The position numbers were made by a program, and so were the translations under genes. DNA of 20,915 bases. Source: Bremia lactucae (Eukaryota > Oomycota > Peronosporomycetes > Peronosporales > Peronosporaceae). The stretch spans positions 3,520,772 to 3,541,686 of the forward strand of contig NC_090615.1 in the NCBI RefSeq assembly GCF_004359215.1, written 5' to 3'. Positions 7,201-15,569 of this stretch are shown here, one piece after another (positions within the stretch are counted from its first letter, which is position 1; the number at the start of each line of letters is the position of its first letter). Below the pieces are notes generated by a model. It had not been told where the DNA came from, did not search any database, and was given only the letters and a program-made list of their open reading frames with translations.

Positions 7201-9802
7201 CTAATCGTTGAATAGCAATAAAGCACCCGTGTTCCAATTCTTCATTCATCTCTAGCGCCATTGATAGACCAACGTAGTCATTGTTTGGCAAAATTGTCGA
7301 TTTCTTCACCACATTTCTGCTTGTAACTGCCTCCGCCGTTGCCTCACCTTCCACCATAATCTCCTCAATCCGCTCCATCGATGCCTCGGTCCATAAATCG
7401 GTCGTACTAAAAGTGAAGCTAGGCGTACGAATTTCTCCATAGCCCGACTCAGACATCGGGCTGCAATCACTTGCCATTTCACGGCTCGCATTGCCCAAGG
7501 TCTGTGCAGTGGCATTCCACTGCAGAAAGATCAGGCAGCATGGGGGAATTGAACAGGGAAGCCAAACAGTAAAAATGTAAAACCACGGGTACGCAATTCC
7601 TCGCGTTGTGCGCGAGATGATCTGCACAATCCACGAGAGGAGATACACTATGGTAACAATTCCAATGAGAGCATAGTAAAGACGCAAAGCCTTGATTATA
7701 ACAACCTGATGAGGACCTGACGCATTGCCAAGCAACAGCTTTCCCCGTCGCATTACCATCACACCTAAAGCCATGACAACAAATGTCAAGATGAGGAATA
7801 TGCCATAAGTGACGGAAGTCGAGACGAGGAAAAAATTGTCATCATTTTCGGCGTAGCAGGCCCATAGATAGCCCTGAATTTCCGAGAACACAGTAGCGGA
7901 AATATCAGCATCTTTGTTGCACTGCTGATATGCGAGCGTCGTTACATCGTTCTCAGATTCATATACGCGCGCGATTAGGCTGTGATAGTTGAGGAGATAG
8001 CTGACCTGATAGGCATAAAACAGAAAATTGAGCACTACAAACGTCACTGTCGCTGTTCGTTTCGGAAGCTTTCGAAGCCGCAAGCTAAGCACTGTACCCC
8101 AGTGAAAGCACACAGCTGTAAGCATTGTAAAGGTAAAGCATAGATACACGTATAATATGTAAAAGTACGTGCTGCCACGAATAAAGAACCAGATGAAATT
8201 GTTCACAATAGCAGTAGCCAAAGACAACACGGTGCAGATGGCTGTTATATCCGTCCATATGGAGCCCAGTGAAAACGACAGACCATTTTTTCGAATCGCC
8301 ACACTGCAGAAGGCCAACGAGCCCACAAGTACAACCATTGTCACGTAATTGTATGGACTTGCACTAACACCAGATGCCAGATAAACTGAAATTGCCGAAA
8401 ACGTGCCTCCAATTATGAAAAGATCCTCCGGAGAACGAATTTCAATGGTAGTGGCACCCAAGCCTGAATATGCTTTTGACGGATTCTTTACAGAGTCCAC
8501 GCCAAGTCTGACCCAGCCAATATTTATAGGTTCTTCGACAACGAGCATCCACGAATTATCCGACGCAGAATAAGCTGCTTGCGAAAAGTTATGCACCGCG
8601 TCAGTCTCCGTCAAGGTCGAAGAGGTCATGGCAATAGAATTGTCCGTGTTAGAATCGACAAGCGGCAAAAAGTCCCAGCTCCACACAGCGTCATCAGTAA
8701 AACCCCACCTGGAGCCAAAGCGCGCCTTAATAAAACTACCAGCCGGGATGTTAGCATCTGTGAAAAAGGTGAGGCTCGCGTTGCCTGAATTACCAGGAAA
8801 AATATTTTGTGGGAGAAATGATCCACTTGATAATGTGGCGGTAGTGAGGTCCATCACACGAACGTACGTGTTGAATACCGTGTTTTCTGAATCGTTAAAA
8901 ATAAAATATATCGGTGTAAGATTCGATACCGTCGAGTACGTCACATTGGGCGTAGAACTCGTGTCATTAATACCCGACGGAGTCACAACACCGTCGAAAA
9001 TAAATACAAACGTATCATTTTTCTGGTACTTTTCCGTAATGTCGACGGTCAAAAAGGTCCTGTTCTTGCCAAAAAAAGTAGATACTTCGCAATTGGTTTC
9101 ATCAGCTGGAGCGTTAGCCGCTACGCTTTCCGTCATCTCCAAGTAGCACGAGCAATCTTCAGTAAAGCTGTATCCAGGTGGGCTGGCCAGCATGATTTGG
9201 TGCACTGTATACCTCTGTCCATTCATGCCGTTGGGATAAAATACATCCAAAAAGTCTTTGGGGGTGACGGTGACGCCAAATGTGGCATTTTTCTGTCCGG
9301 GGTAACTATCAGATCTGCCTCGCCAAATATTCGAATCCAACACAGGTCCATTACAGCATTCATCCGTACAAGACCAGTTGAAGCCCCCTGTGAAAGACCA
9401 GAGATCCTCCCCATTGCAAAAAGCCTGATTGTTCGTGTCAGATTGACACGTTGGAAAACCTACACATGGAAACCAGGCCTGGTGATTCTGTGCCTTGCGA
9501 CCGTTGTAATCACAGCACGGCAAACCACTGCATTCGCCATTCGCCGTTCCAAAAAGGTTTCGGGACTGCTGCTCGTTACAACAGACTAATGACAATTCCG
9601 GATCGCCTCCTGCTAATAGTGCGCTCGCAGAGGATGCTGAGGTCGTAGATGCCATACAGCAGGCTGAACAATCGTCTGCTTCAATCGTGGTCGCTATCGC
9701 ATTGCTTCCACTCGACACTGATTCGCTTTGGCATTTGATCACGTCAATAAGCAAGCCAATCAGTGCTGCCAGCATCAGCTGTGGCCGCCGTCTTCGCATC
9801 AA
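4295..9802 (-). CDS. GPCR-INPP4 bigram: seven-TM receptor fused to a C2/inositol-polyphosphate-4-phosphatase
   Basis: An 1835-residue single-exon protein. A basic start then a hydrophobic core (residues ~8-22) looks like a signal peptide ending near KCQ. Residues ~25-485 are extracellular: Cys-rich at 44-150 (several CC pairs) with many N-glycosylation sequons. Seven membrane segments lie near 486-503, 516-541, 546-572, 584-605, 656-684, 704-729 and 739-761. The cytosolic part has a C2-like region (~845-940), a low-complexity linker, and an INPP4 phosphatase region with LPINLHLQ (~1236), YDIVTVGAMAAH (~1273) and the CX5R signature CKSAKDR (catalytic C1753, R1759; 4528-4546). INPP4 enzymes remove the 4-phosphate from PI(3,4)P2. 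GPCR-bigrams with accessory domains, including INPP types, are known from oomycetes. Catalysis looks intact; ligand, G-protein coupling and lipid preference are inference. The neighbouring EMC4 gene converges on it with 176 bp between stops. Confidence 0.9.
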   Translation of the reverse strand: MMRRRRPQLMLAALIGLLIDVIKCQSESVSSGSNAIATTIEADDCSACCMASTTSASSASALLAGGDPELSLVCCNEQQSRNLFGTANGECSGLPCCDYNGRKAQNHQAWFPCVGFPTCQSDTNNQAFCNGEDLWSFTGGFNWSCTDECCNGPVLDSNIWRGRSDSYPGQKNATFGVTVTPKDFLDVFYPNGMNGQRYTVHQIMLASPPGYSFTEDCSCYLEMTESVAANAPADETNCEVSTFFGKNRTFLTVDITEKYQKNDTFVFIFDGVVTPSGINDTSSTPNVTYSTVSNLTPIYFIFNDSENTVFNTYVRVMDLTTATLSSGSFLPQNIFPGNSGNASLTFFTDANIPAGSFIKARFGSRWGFTDDAVWSWDFLPLVDSNTDNSIAMTSSTLTETDAVHNFSQAAYSASDNSWMLVVEEPINIGWVRLGVDSVKNPSKAYSGLGATTIEIRSPEDLFIIGGTFSAISVYLASGVSASPYNYVTMVVLVGSLAFCSVAIRKNGLSFSLGSIWTDITAICTVLSLATAIVNNFIWFFIRGSTYFYILYVYLCFTFTMLTAVCFHWGTVLSLRLRKLPKRTATVTFVVLNFLFYAYQVSYLLNYHSLIARVYESENDVTTLAYQQCNKDADISATVFSEIQGYLWACYAENDDNFFLVSTSVTYGIFLILTFVVMALGVMVMRRGKLLLGNASGPHQVVIIKALRLYYALIGIVTIVYLLSWIVQIISRTTRGIAYPWFYIFTVWLPCSIPPCCLIFLQWNATAQTLGNASREMASDCSPMSESGYGEIRTPSFTFSTTDLWTEASMERIEEIMVEGEATAEAVTSRNVVKKSTILPNNDYVGLSMALEMNEELEHGCFIAIQRLEAEDGRDSMSTVWRQISNTDTVMATVKDGASGVFPYQQRYLYTFLSVPRISVGSSAEKLRMVVYSFNSATALGNNEDHSGMTAAEVLAAMERTRSSRAFDDEDSQHTLDSSLVELEAFGGFLSSQLIDDLFEMESPASTDDGHESETSRFMNTGSSMAPLSLSVVAEFTVSTSTLVTAGARTEQSMLTATEDSYKHFGPNAVPPTLLVNTVIPKAGGAKHGFNGIEGGLHAAVPAISKQYHIREQGLLVVEDLTESRFSNWIPRQILEIIIRYRIKELLIAETDLARLEAYDRQRQKGSDRGIYENLIQQIQDDGDLNRCREWMVQRCHQRKEYVELLRQLRRVYVIRDQRKLYFKASTEKKNPQLRFLPINLHLQEMWVGKADNVTQASLGSSGTSDSNASAAVYDIVTVGAMAAHVYKFKNGGIFGLEEQYAKLKPRVREPQGLIGASHQAPLWTEDEQKADDTEWVLGKRMDVCFPQAVAALVTAFTRKVDLALQHARPEQGLAMLEQLSKLGFLFDVESLVSTHGNEAGMLEDMAGAVNELRNVRFVLVDEQEEHSGLDEESSGNKSPRCLSYRLDEELKHAMSEASDSSNSEANRSNDDHAKRRDMEVKQRQSVHQMSSGSASSSISSTNLTGIGGVIDVDVFTCMDDALSESSANAGDSEFANATPKSRDHFRSQSSSLSGVGQRLLSTFIKARNHRLLGGPGNNWVNVQSLAPASVDKLFRYTHLVIRVKLRSGKVKLNRALRHGGPIKVCPVLFTQGINEKQTLANNTGSSVTRLQDVINANSLKNVRSYCDRYCNFLSMRQGKTMHRRGNSTDMPLSHLTQGAVSSESSREEVYRFLGELEKLIGTAGRQARKKRPEILQLSSDLCRSIAGGRVTVCKSAKDRTGMSVTLEQGRILVQHHALREQKKAGIVSVMRSEGVRIENALKNTGRRVFAFNALQRSLLPEEYRCPPQTSGRNVS

Positions 9803-11410
9803 GGGGGACGGGATCTATATACACGTTTAAGTAGGTATTTCGTGACCTGATCCGGCACTGACCGGCGCTCCACTTAAGGTACTCGCTCACAGGCGGCGCG
9901 GAGGAAGTGATAGCCTTCGTCTGTCGTTCAGCAGCTCTGAATTTCTAGAAAAACGGCTGCTGACTGGCACTTAGTAAGACAAGCTTCTCTAAATTTAGAT
10001 GGGTCTGAAATACATAAACGGGGACATATTTCGATCTGTCATTTGTAGTCTATTCTGAAGGTTATAGCTTCTCAAGTTCGACTGTATACAAACTGGAAAA
10101 TGAAATGTTGTATCCTTGTGATTTGATATGCTATAGATAGTCAGACCACTATAATAATATGACCAATCGTTGTTCTTATAGAGTCGGTTTTGGATTACGG
10201 TAGCGGTGTCTATTCGTCACGACATCTCTGAAACGGCGCTCCTGGTGCAGTGCGAAAGATAACAAGTTATACTGACGAGAGCTTTAAGCAATTCGTATAA
10301 GCAGCTAAAAAAGCGCAAACAGGCTTAAAGCTATGTCATACTTATTGAGTCAGCTTCATTTATGCCATGCTACAATTTTATCAGAGGACGCAAATACGCA
10401 TTGAAGATGCATTGAAGCGATGGACACATGCCTGCGAAGGCGATAGAGATCCATCATTTGCATCGTTTTGCATGATATGCATACTGGTTTGTGATTGTTA
10501 TGCTCAGGCTTCGACTGCATAAGGATTAAGGACATGTGTAACGAACATTCGTGACGTCACATTTAATTTACAACGCACCTAATCAGTCTATTAAATATTT
10601 GCGTAGTCATCGGATAGCATGTACGGAATGTCATGCAAAAGCTCATGGTTGCCTTTGTTTCTCAATGATCTCAGAATTAATATCTTATTGTCTCAGCTTG
10701 GTAAAGCCATCCCCTTCTACATATATTTTCTTCGGCAAATATAGCGTTTTCACGCTTTAACTCTTTACTAGCCTTATCGTCATTTATAAAATCATCGACT
10801 TTTTCGCTCCTACGCCAGGGCATGTTGTAAATTGTTAGATGCTACATGAGCTAGCGACCGTGCTACCCACGCGAACTTCGTGCTGTACTCGCTCACTTTA
10901 TTTGTCGCTATGTTCTCGGCTTTGATTTTCGACACCAAGCTGTTGAATACCCACATGATTTAATACACTAAATGAGACGTTCATCTTTTATAATCGGAAT
11001 AATTGAAATTCTATGTCCACAGTCGTTCTATCGTCGCTGACTTGTAACTTACTTTATACCAATAACTTCTCACCATTCCATTATTTTACTTTCCTCACAA
11101 TTTTATGAGCTTCAAAATATTATCGTGCAACATTTTTCGAATTAATCAGATTGTAATTTAATTGTTATAAGCGCAATTTGAAAACGTCAAATTTCTATTT
11201 ACACAACAGTTTACCCATAAAGTAAATGTACCACAACAACGGTTCTCCAAGCACGCGTCCATTTAGCTTAAGTTCGCTAGTCACTTCTGCAAGATGGATG
11301 TCGTGATTGCTGCTACAGGGACGTGGATTCTTCGTCAGACTGGCTGCGGAAGGGTGTACATACAGCGAACGAATAGATAACGCTGAGAAATGTCGTATAT
11401 TGTGCACACA
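9803..11410. other. Gene-free intergenic sequence upstream of the GPCR gene
   Basis: About 1.6 kb of AT-rich sequence with only short, unconvincing frames on both strands. The first 100-200 bp must hold the promoter and 5' UTR of the GPCR-INPP4 gene; a TATATA run lies close to its ATG (about 9815-9822), too close to be a usual TATA box. I see no tRNA, no LTR end and no transposase remnant. Confidence 0.5.
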
Positions 11411-11664
11411 ACCTTTTGATCTTTAAGCGTTAAGTGCCTTCCTAAAGCTTGCGCATTGATCTGTAAGAGATAGAAGCCTTTCTGAGGTAAATCCTCTTGG
11501 GCACTAGTTGCCACTTGTTTCTACGAACCCCTGAATCCCTTGAACTAGGATTCCTTGTAGCTTGTACGACTCCCTGAGTTGTTAAACCCATTAGTTCAAT
11601 AGAACTAAGTGACTCTTTGAGTCTGAAAGTCTTCCTCTGACTTTAGGAGCGAGGTAGCGCTACA
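11411..11664 (+). repeat. 3' part of the 5' LTR of copy B1
   Basis: This run matches the LTR sequence at about 15247-15509 and ends CTACA just before the primer-binding site. The left half of the LTR, including its TG start, is absent. It contains hairpins such as TTAGTTC/GAACTAA, GACTC/GAGTC and AAAGTC/GACTTT. Confidence 0.65.
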
Positions 11665-11666
11665 CC

Positions 11667-11675
11667 TGGTAGCAC
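11667..11675 (+). promoter_or_regulatory. Primer-binding site of copy B1
   Basis: TGGTAGCAC begins 2 nt after the LTR end. The first bases TGGTAGC fit the 3' end of an initiator tRNA-Met (...GCTACCA), as used by several LTR retrotransposons. The exact tRNA in this organism is not known from the window. The same CCTGGTAGCAC follows the LTRs of B2 and A2. Confidence 0.6.
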
Positions 11676-11724
11676 TCGTAGTCATTCTACGCCCAAGTCT
11701 TTACAAGACTAATTTCTCGCGAAA

Positions 11725-12780
11725 ATGGAAGAGGTTCCAGAATTGTCAGAAGCATAACGCGCCGCTTATGACAAGCTCAAAACCTTATTTAAGCTTATGC
11801 ACGTGGAATTTATTATCTTTTAGGGACCAGAGGTCCTGCATGCAAGGCTTGAAGCCTTCATGCGGTACGAAGCCTCCCTGATCGGTCAGGTACAGGACCA
11901 CTTAGCGGCATCTATGCCAACCCGGTACATCTCTGTACCTGACTCAGAACCGAGGGCTCGCCCTCTAACTGTAAATGTGGAGACATTTGAGGGAAAAGAG
12001 GGGGAAAATCTTCCTTTTGGATTAAAAAGATGGAAATGTCCATTGATTCCGCCTTGTTCTTAACAGAACAGCAAAAGGTAGCTATGGCCATTTCCAAACT
12101 TGGAGGTAGAGCCATGGAGTGGGCACTTTCGTGCAGCACGTCCATAAACGACGCTTTTCCCTCACGGGATTCGCTGAAACAGCAAATGACCAGCATGTTT
12201 GCACCGCCTTATCAGGCTTTTCGCATGCGAGCACGGCCATTAGCGACTCGACAGGGTAAAACAAACCTAGGGGACTTTGTCTAGGAGTTGAGAACTATCA
12301 TTGCATCTATGTATCAAGACCCGGTGCAAGAAGCAATTGAAGTAACCATCTTTATGGGGGGTCTCAATGGGGGCGTTGCCCGGACGGAATTATTCCGATC
12401 TCGTCCGGCTACGTTCGAAGAGGCAGTTGCCATAGCGCTACGCGCCGATTTTGACCTTAAGTCTGCTCGCGTTAGTACGCATGTTTACCGAACAACTTCG
12501 AGCACATGGGTTCCGTCTAGTAGAGCGGAACCTATGAATTTAAGCCTCGTTGAGGAAGGAGAAGAGGCTCTTCAAGCTGTGAAACAGCATAAGACCATCC
12601 GTGATGTTTTATGTGCGGAAGCACGAAGCATTTACGCCCTGCCGGCCCTCTTCGAAATTTGCGTAAAGCTCAAAAGAGCTCCAACTCCGACCTATACCAG
12701 AGACCTGGTACGGTGCGAGAAAACGTCGATATCTAGTAGGTGTAGGACGCCCTACTGGGGAAGACCTAGGCTCTGTTGAA
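11725..12780 (+). pseudogene. Gypsy gag, copy B1, broken
   Basis: This is the structural capsid-like protein of a Ty3/Gypsy element. Recognisable blocks are [19 protein letters not shown], then after a 1-nt deletion near 12018 the frame with KVAMAISKLGGRAMEWAL, FPSRDSLKQQM and TFEEAVAIALRADFD, typical of a retrotransposon gag core. Two early stops lie near 11755 and 11821, and GACTTTGTCTAG at about 12275-12286 creates a stop where B2 reads Gln. A CCHC zinc-knuckle remnant (C-F-M-C-GSTK-H, starting 12605) lies in a third frame, and its last Cys is Gly. Confidence 0.75.
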
Positions 12781-12825
12781 CCTCTAGGAGGTGATAATAA
12801 ACAGAACCTAGCCCCAATAAGCTCG

Positions 12826-13281
12826 GTGCTCAATGGCACGGGGCCAGAGTACAAGCCTGGCTTGCTAGTCGCTCAAGCGACTGTAAAGGGCTTTGATAAG
12901 CCGTGGTCAATTTCAATCGACTCAGAAGCGTCTTGCAATTATGCTCGACGCCTTTCCCTTGAAGGAAGTCAACAATACGTTAAAGCGCTTAGAGCGCATG
13001 AAGGTGATACAATTACTGTTCGCTTAGCGACTGGGACTCGTGTCACTGTAGCCAAAGTTCCATTGAAGTTAGGTATGAAGTTTCTGGACTTTGACAGTAT
13101 GGAACGCTGTCTCGTCCTTGATTTGGATTCGAAATATGATCTCATCGTTGGTATGGCCTGGTTAGAACACCATGAGCCATGGATCGATTGGAGGTCTAAG
13201 ACCTTAGGCGCCACGCGCAATGTTCCTAGCAAAGTTTTGGAGAGTCATGAACCCACCTTTGCTAGGTTATATTTTGTTTAA
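12826..13281 (+). pseudogene. Gypsy aspartic protease fragment, copy B1
   Basis: Retropepsin-like domain of a Gypsy polyprotein. The catalytic Asp motif is at 12919-12933 but reads D-S-E-A-S, with Glu replacing the Gly that copy B2 keeps (D-S-G-A-S); this should weaken or abolish activity. Downstream blocks include TITVRLATGTRVTV and YDLIVGMAWLEHH, the ILG-type motif of these proteases. The last five codons lie beyond the truncation point and are flanking sequence. Confidence 0.75.
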
Positions 13282-14212
13282 ACACCGGACCGTGCTTATC
13301 CGAAATTAGCGTGAAGTCTTGTATGACAACTACAAAGACAATTAGTTATAGGGTGTGACTATTGCCACAGACGTTTTGACGATTGCCACAGACAAAACGC
13401 CTCTGATTGGCTAAATCGTTTCTAGTTAATCCTACATATTGAAATAATTACACCGCTATTTCGACGAGTCGCACTAAAAAAACAGCTTTTGAGCACATAA
13501 TAGATTCAATTTTACTAGAATGTGCTGTCAATGCTCAGTACAAACTCCCTGCAGCCATCAACCAGACTTGTTTGAGTCATTTATTATTCTTGCGAAGCAA
13601 TGGAAAAGGCATTGAATAAATTCGCACTCGGCGAATTGCAGCATCGAGTTGATGAAACGCAAGCTAATTCTCCGGTAACGCACGTATAATCGCGGTATAC
13701 TTGCGCAACGTCACTATCTCTATTTTGCTAAGATTGCAATTCAAGACCACCTTCAAATGGGCGACTGGTATGCAGCACCGTCATGTCTTGATGGCGTATT
13801 TCTTTTTTTTCAAGCAGCGAGATCCGCACGCGTCTGTGATCACGAAGGCCCTTTCTTGTGTGAATATGGAGCCCACAACCGTCGCTTCCTTACCTAGCGA
13901 CAACACACAAAAATGAATACAGTTAATCCAAATACTTTGGTGCATGGGTAAATCGAGAGAGGAAGCACCGTTGAGTATGTCATAAGCGTCAAGAGGCCGC
14001 TTCTGCTGGTCGACGTCGGCAGGCGTGAAGAAGTGTGTACATGACGTCTTGCGCGATAGGTTCATACAAGATCAGCGCACGGGGTTGCGGATGCAGAACA
14101 TGCAGCACGGGAAAAGTGCGCGCTGCATCTGCTTCAAGTCCGTATTCTAAGCTCGCAAAAATGCGCCCGCCATAGTGAATGCGAATGTACATAATGGCGA
14201 AAAAATGGTTTC
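13268..14212. other. Anonymous sequence between B1 and B2
   Basis: No recognisable gene apart from a possible minus-strand fragment at 13989-14192. ATTGCCACAGAC occurs twice (13361-13372 and 13382-13393), and CGTTTTG at 13372-13378 pairs with CAAAACG at 13393-13399. The stretch ends where the candidate LTR of B2 begins. Confidence 0.4.
13989..14192 (-). other. Possible coding fragment truncated by the B2 LTR
   Basis: A minus-strand frame reads 67 codons from ATG at 14192 (MYIRIHYGGRIFASLEYG...). Its residue composition looks more protein-like than most short frames here. The open frame extends upstream into the LTR start at 14213, as expected if the LTR landed just upstream of, or inside, a gene. 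A second minus-strand frame (14065-13781) overlaps its end, which may indicate an intron or a frameshift. I recognise no family and it may be chance. Confidence 0.2.
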
Positions 14213-14421
14213 TGTAATGGGGCACACATCAACTACGGTCCGTTGTTGCGGTACATTTTATTATGGGTAAATACTCTTTCATCCTATTCTAAAATAGTTA
14301 GTTACTTAAATCCCATTTATTATGGGTAACAAATGTGGTCGCCACCAGATATAAATCTGGCGGCCGAAATCTATTTTAAATTAGCTAGGGTATGGTTTTT
14401 AGATTTAAATGATTAAATAAA

Positions 14422-14505
14422 GAGAAATTACACATATGAGTATACTTTTTATCGGAAATTCCCAGAATAGGACACTTTTTTATTCACAGGAGAGAACACT
14501 TTTTA
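14422..14505 (+). repeat. Left TIR of the MULE
   Basis: It pairs with the reverse complement of 15142-15226. It contains three copies of a unit resembling CAGAATAGGACACTTTTT at 14433-14450 (diverged), 14463-14480 and 14487-14504. Confidence 0.8.
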
Positions 14506-14626
14506 GTCTTTTTGATTTGAGCCTCGCAAGCGACGCAAGGAGGTCCCCTAAAGTCCCCCTCCCAATATCGGAAGATCATCTTCGAGACATCTTCCCTCGA
14601 GATCACTCTTCCCCAACCGAACTGTC

Positions 14627-15096
14627 ATGACACCTACCATCACTCCCGACGTGCCAGCTTTGAAAGCACTATCCTTCACTACCATGGATGAAGCAGTGTT
14701 GGCCATTCGATCACAGGCAGCGAAAGATCACGTCAGCTACAAAGTCTCCGACAGAAACAAAACGAGAGCCTACCTCAAGTGTTCAGGCGACGATTGTCCT
14801 GCATATGCCCGCATATCCTTCTACAAAAAACCATGGTGGCCCCAATCACACTAGTCAACAAATTCTACACCGTTGACACCTATCGCGCAACATACAACCG
14901 TCCATACGTTCCAGTCTTAATCGTGAATCTCTCTTTGTCACCAATTTTACCACCAAAGGTATCTCGGCCTCGGGGACGACCTGTTAAGAGCCGCAAGGAA
15001 AGCGGTTCTCAGCATAAAGCAATGAATGGGAAGCCTTTCAAGACATGTAGACAGATTCGGCACATTAGGAGAACTTGTTGGGAAGCTCATATGTGA
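14627..15096 (+). pseudogene. MULE transposase remnant, core deleted
   Basis: From ATG at 14627 the first frame (75 residues) resembles the N-terminal DNA-binding region of MuDR-type transposases: a T-M-D-E-A-V...A-I-R start followed by LKCSGDDCPAYARI with two of the zinc-binding Cys. The frame then stops. From about 14840 a different frame has the usual MULE C-terminus: YTVDTYRATYNRPYVPV, a basic RPRGRPVKSRK patch and a zinc-knuckle-like end (FKTCRQIRHIRRTC, where one Cys of the usual knuckle is lacking). The DDE catalytic domain that normally lies between is absent, so it cannot transpose itself but could have been mobilised by a full-length relative. Confidence 0.75.
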
Positions 15097-15141
15097 TCAC
15101 TGGGGAGGAGGGCAGTAGTTTGTTCCCTCTTATAGTTAATG

Positions 15142-15226
15142 AAAAAAGTGTCCTATCCTGTGATTAAAAAAAGTATCCTATTCTGCAAATTTCCGATAAA
15201 AAGTGTCCTATTCTGTGTAATTTCTC
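15142..15226 (-). repeat. Right TIR of the MULE
   Basis: On the plus strand it carries three units of AAAAAGTGTCCTATTCTG type at 15143-15160, 15168-15185 and 15198-15215, mirroring the left TIR. The outer end is TGTGTAATTTCTC. Confidence 0.8.
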
Positions 15227-15511
15227 CTGAATAAAATGCAGTTCTCCTTTTGTTCTTAAAGCGTTAAGTGCCTTACTGAGGCTTGCGCATTGATCTGTAA
15301 GAGATAGACGCCTTTCTAAGGTATATACTCTTAGGTACTAGTTGCCACTTGGTTCTACGAACGCCTGAATTCCTTGAACTAGAATTCATTAAGCTTTAGT
15401 AGCTTGTACGACACCCTGAGCTGTTAAACTCATTAGTTATATAAAACTTATATACTCTGCGAGTCTAAAAGTCTTTCTCTGACTTTAGGAGCGAGGTAGC
15501 TCCACGACACC

Positions 15512-15520
15512 TGGTAGCAC
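15512..15520 (+). promoter_or_regulatory. Primer-binding site of B2
   Basis: TGGTAGCAC lies 2 nt after the LTR end at 15509, with the same context (CCTGGTAGCAC) as in B1 and A2. Candidate primer is initiator tRNA-Met. Confidence 0.6.
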
Positions 15521-15569
15521 CCGTAGTCAATCTAGGCCTGAGTCTTTCCAGGATTAATTTCTCACTGAA

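Larger units (their letters stand above)
11411..13267 (+). mobile_element. Truncated Ty3/Gypsy copy B1 (LTR end, PBS, gag, protease)
   Basis: The segment aligns by eye with 15247-17066 of copy B2 in the same orientation, with near-identical stretches (for example around 12134-12250 against 15980-16090). Similarity starts at CCTTTTG near 11411 and stops abruptly at GCTAGG near 13267, between protease and reverse transcriptase, so both ends of the element are missing. It carries several frame lesions and cannot be functional. Confidence 0.8.
14422..15226 (+). mobile_element. Non-autonomous MULE (Mutator-like) DNA transposon, 805 bp
   Basis: Terminal inverted repeats of about 85 bp (GAGAAATTACACA outermost) enclose N- and C-terminal scraps of a MULE transposase. 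The flanks TTAAATAAA (14413-14421) and CTGAATAAA (15227-15235) match at 7 of 9 positions, fitting the 9-bp target duplication of this superfamily. The catalytic centre of the transposase is missing. The insertion lies inside the candidate LTR of B2. Confidence 0.82.
14213..15509 (+). repeat. Candidate 5' LTR of B2, split by the MULE
   Basis: The start TGTAATGGGG at 14213 matches the family A LTR start (TGTAACGGGG) at 9 of 10 bases. The end, ...CCACGACA at 15509, sits 2 nt before the primer-binding site. Leaving out the MULE and one target duplication (14422-15235) gives about 483 bp, close to the 450 bp of LTR A. A strong hairpin (CCAGAT/ATCTGG within GGTCGCC...GGCGGCC, about 14339-14365) lies in the left half. 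The left boundary is inferred, because copy B1 lacks this half for comparison. Confidence 0.5.

Noticed and set aside
10060..10080. GTTCGACT resembling a tRNA B box
   Set aside because: No A box at the right distance and no cloverleaf can be folded around it.
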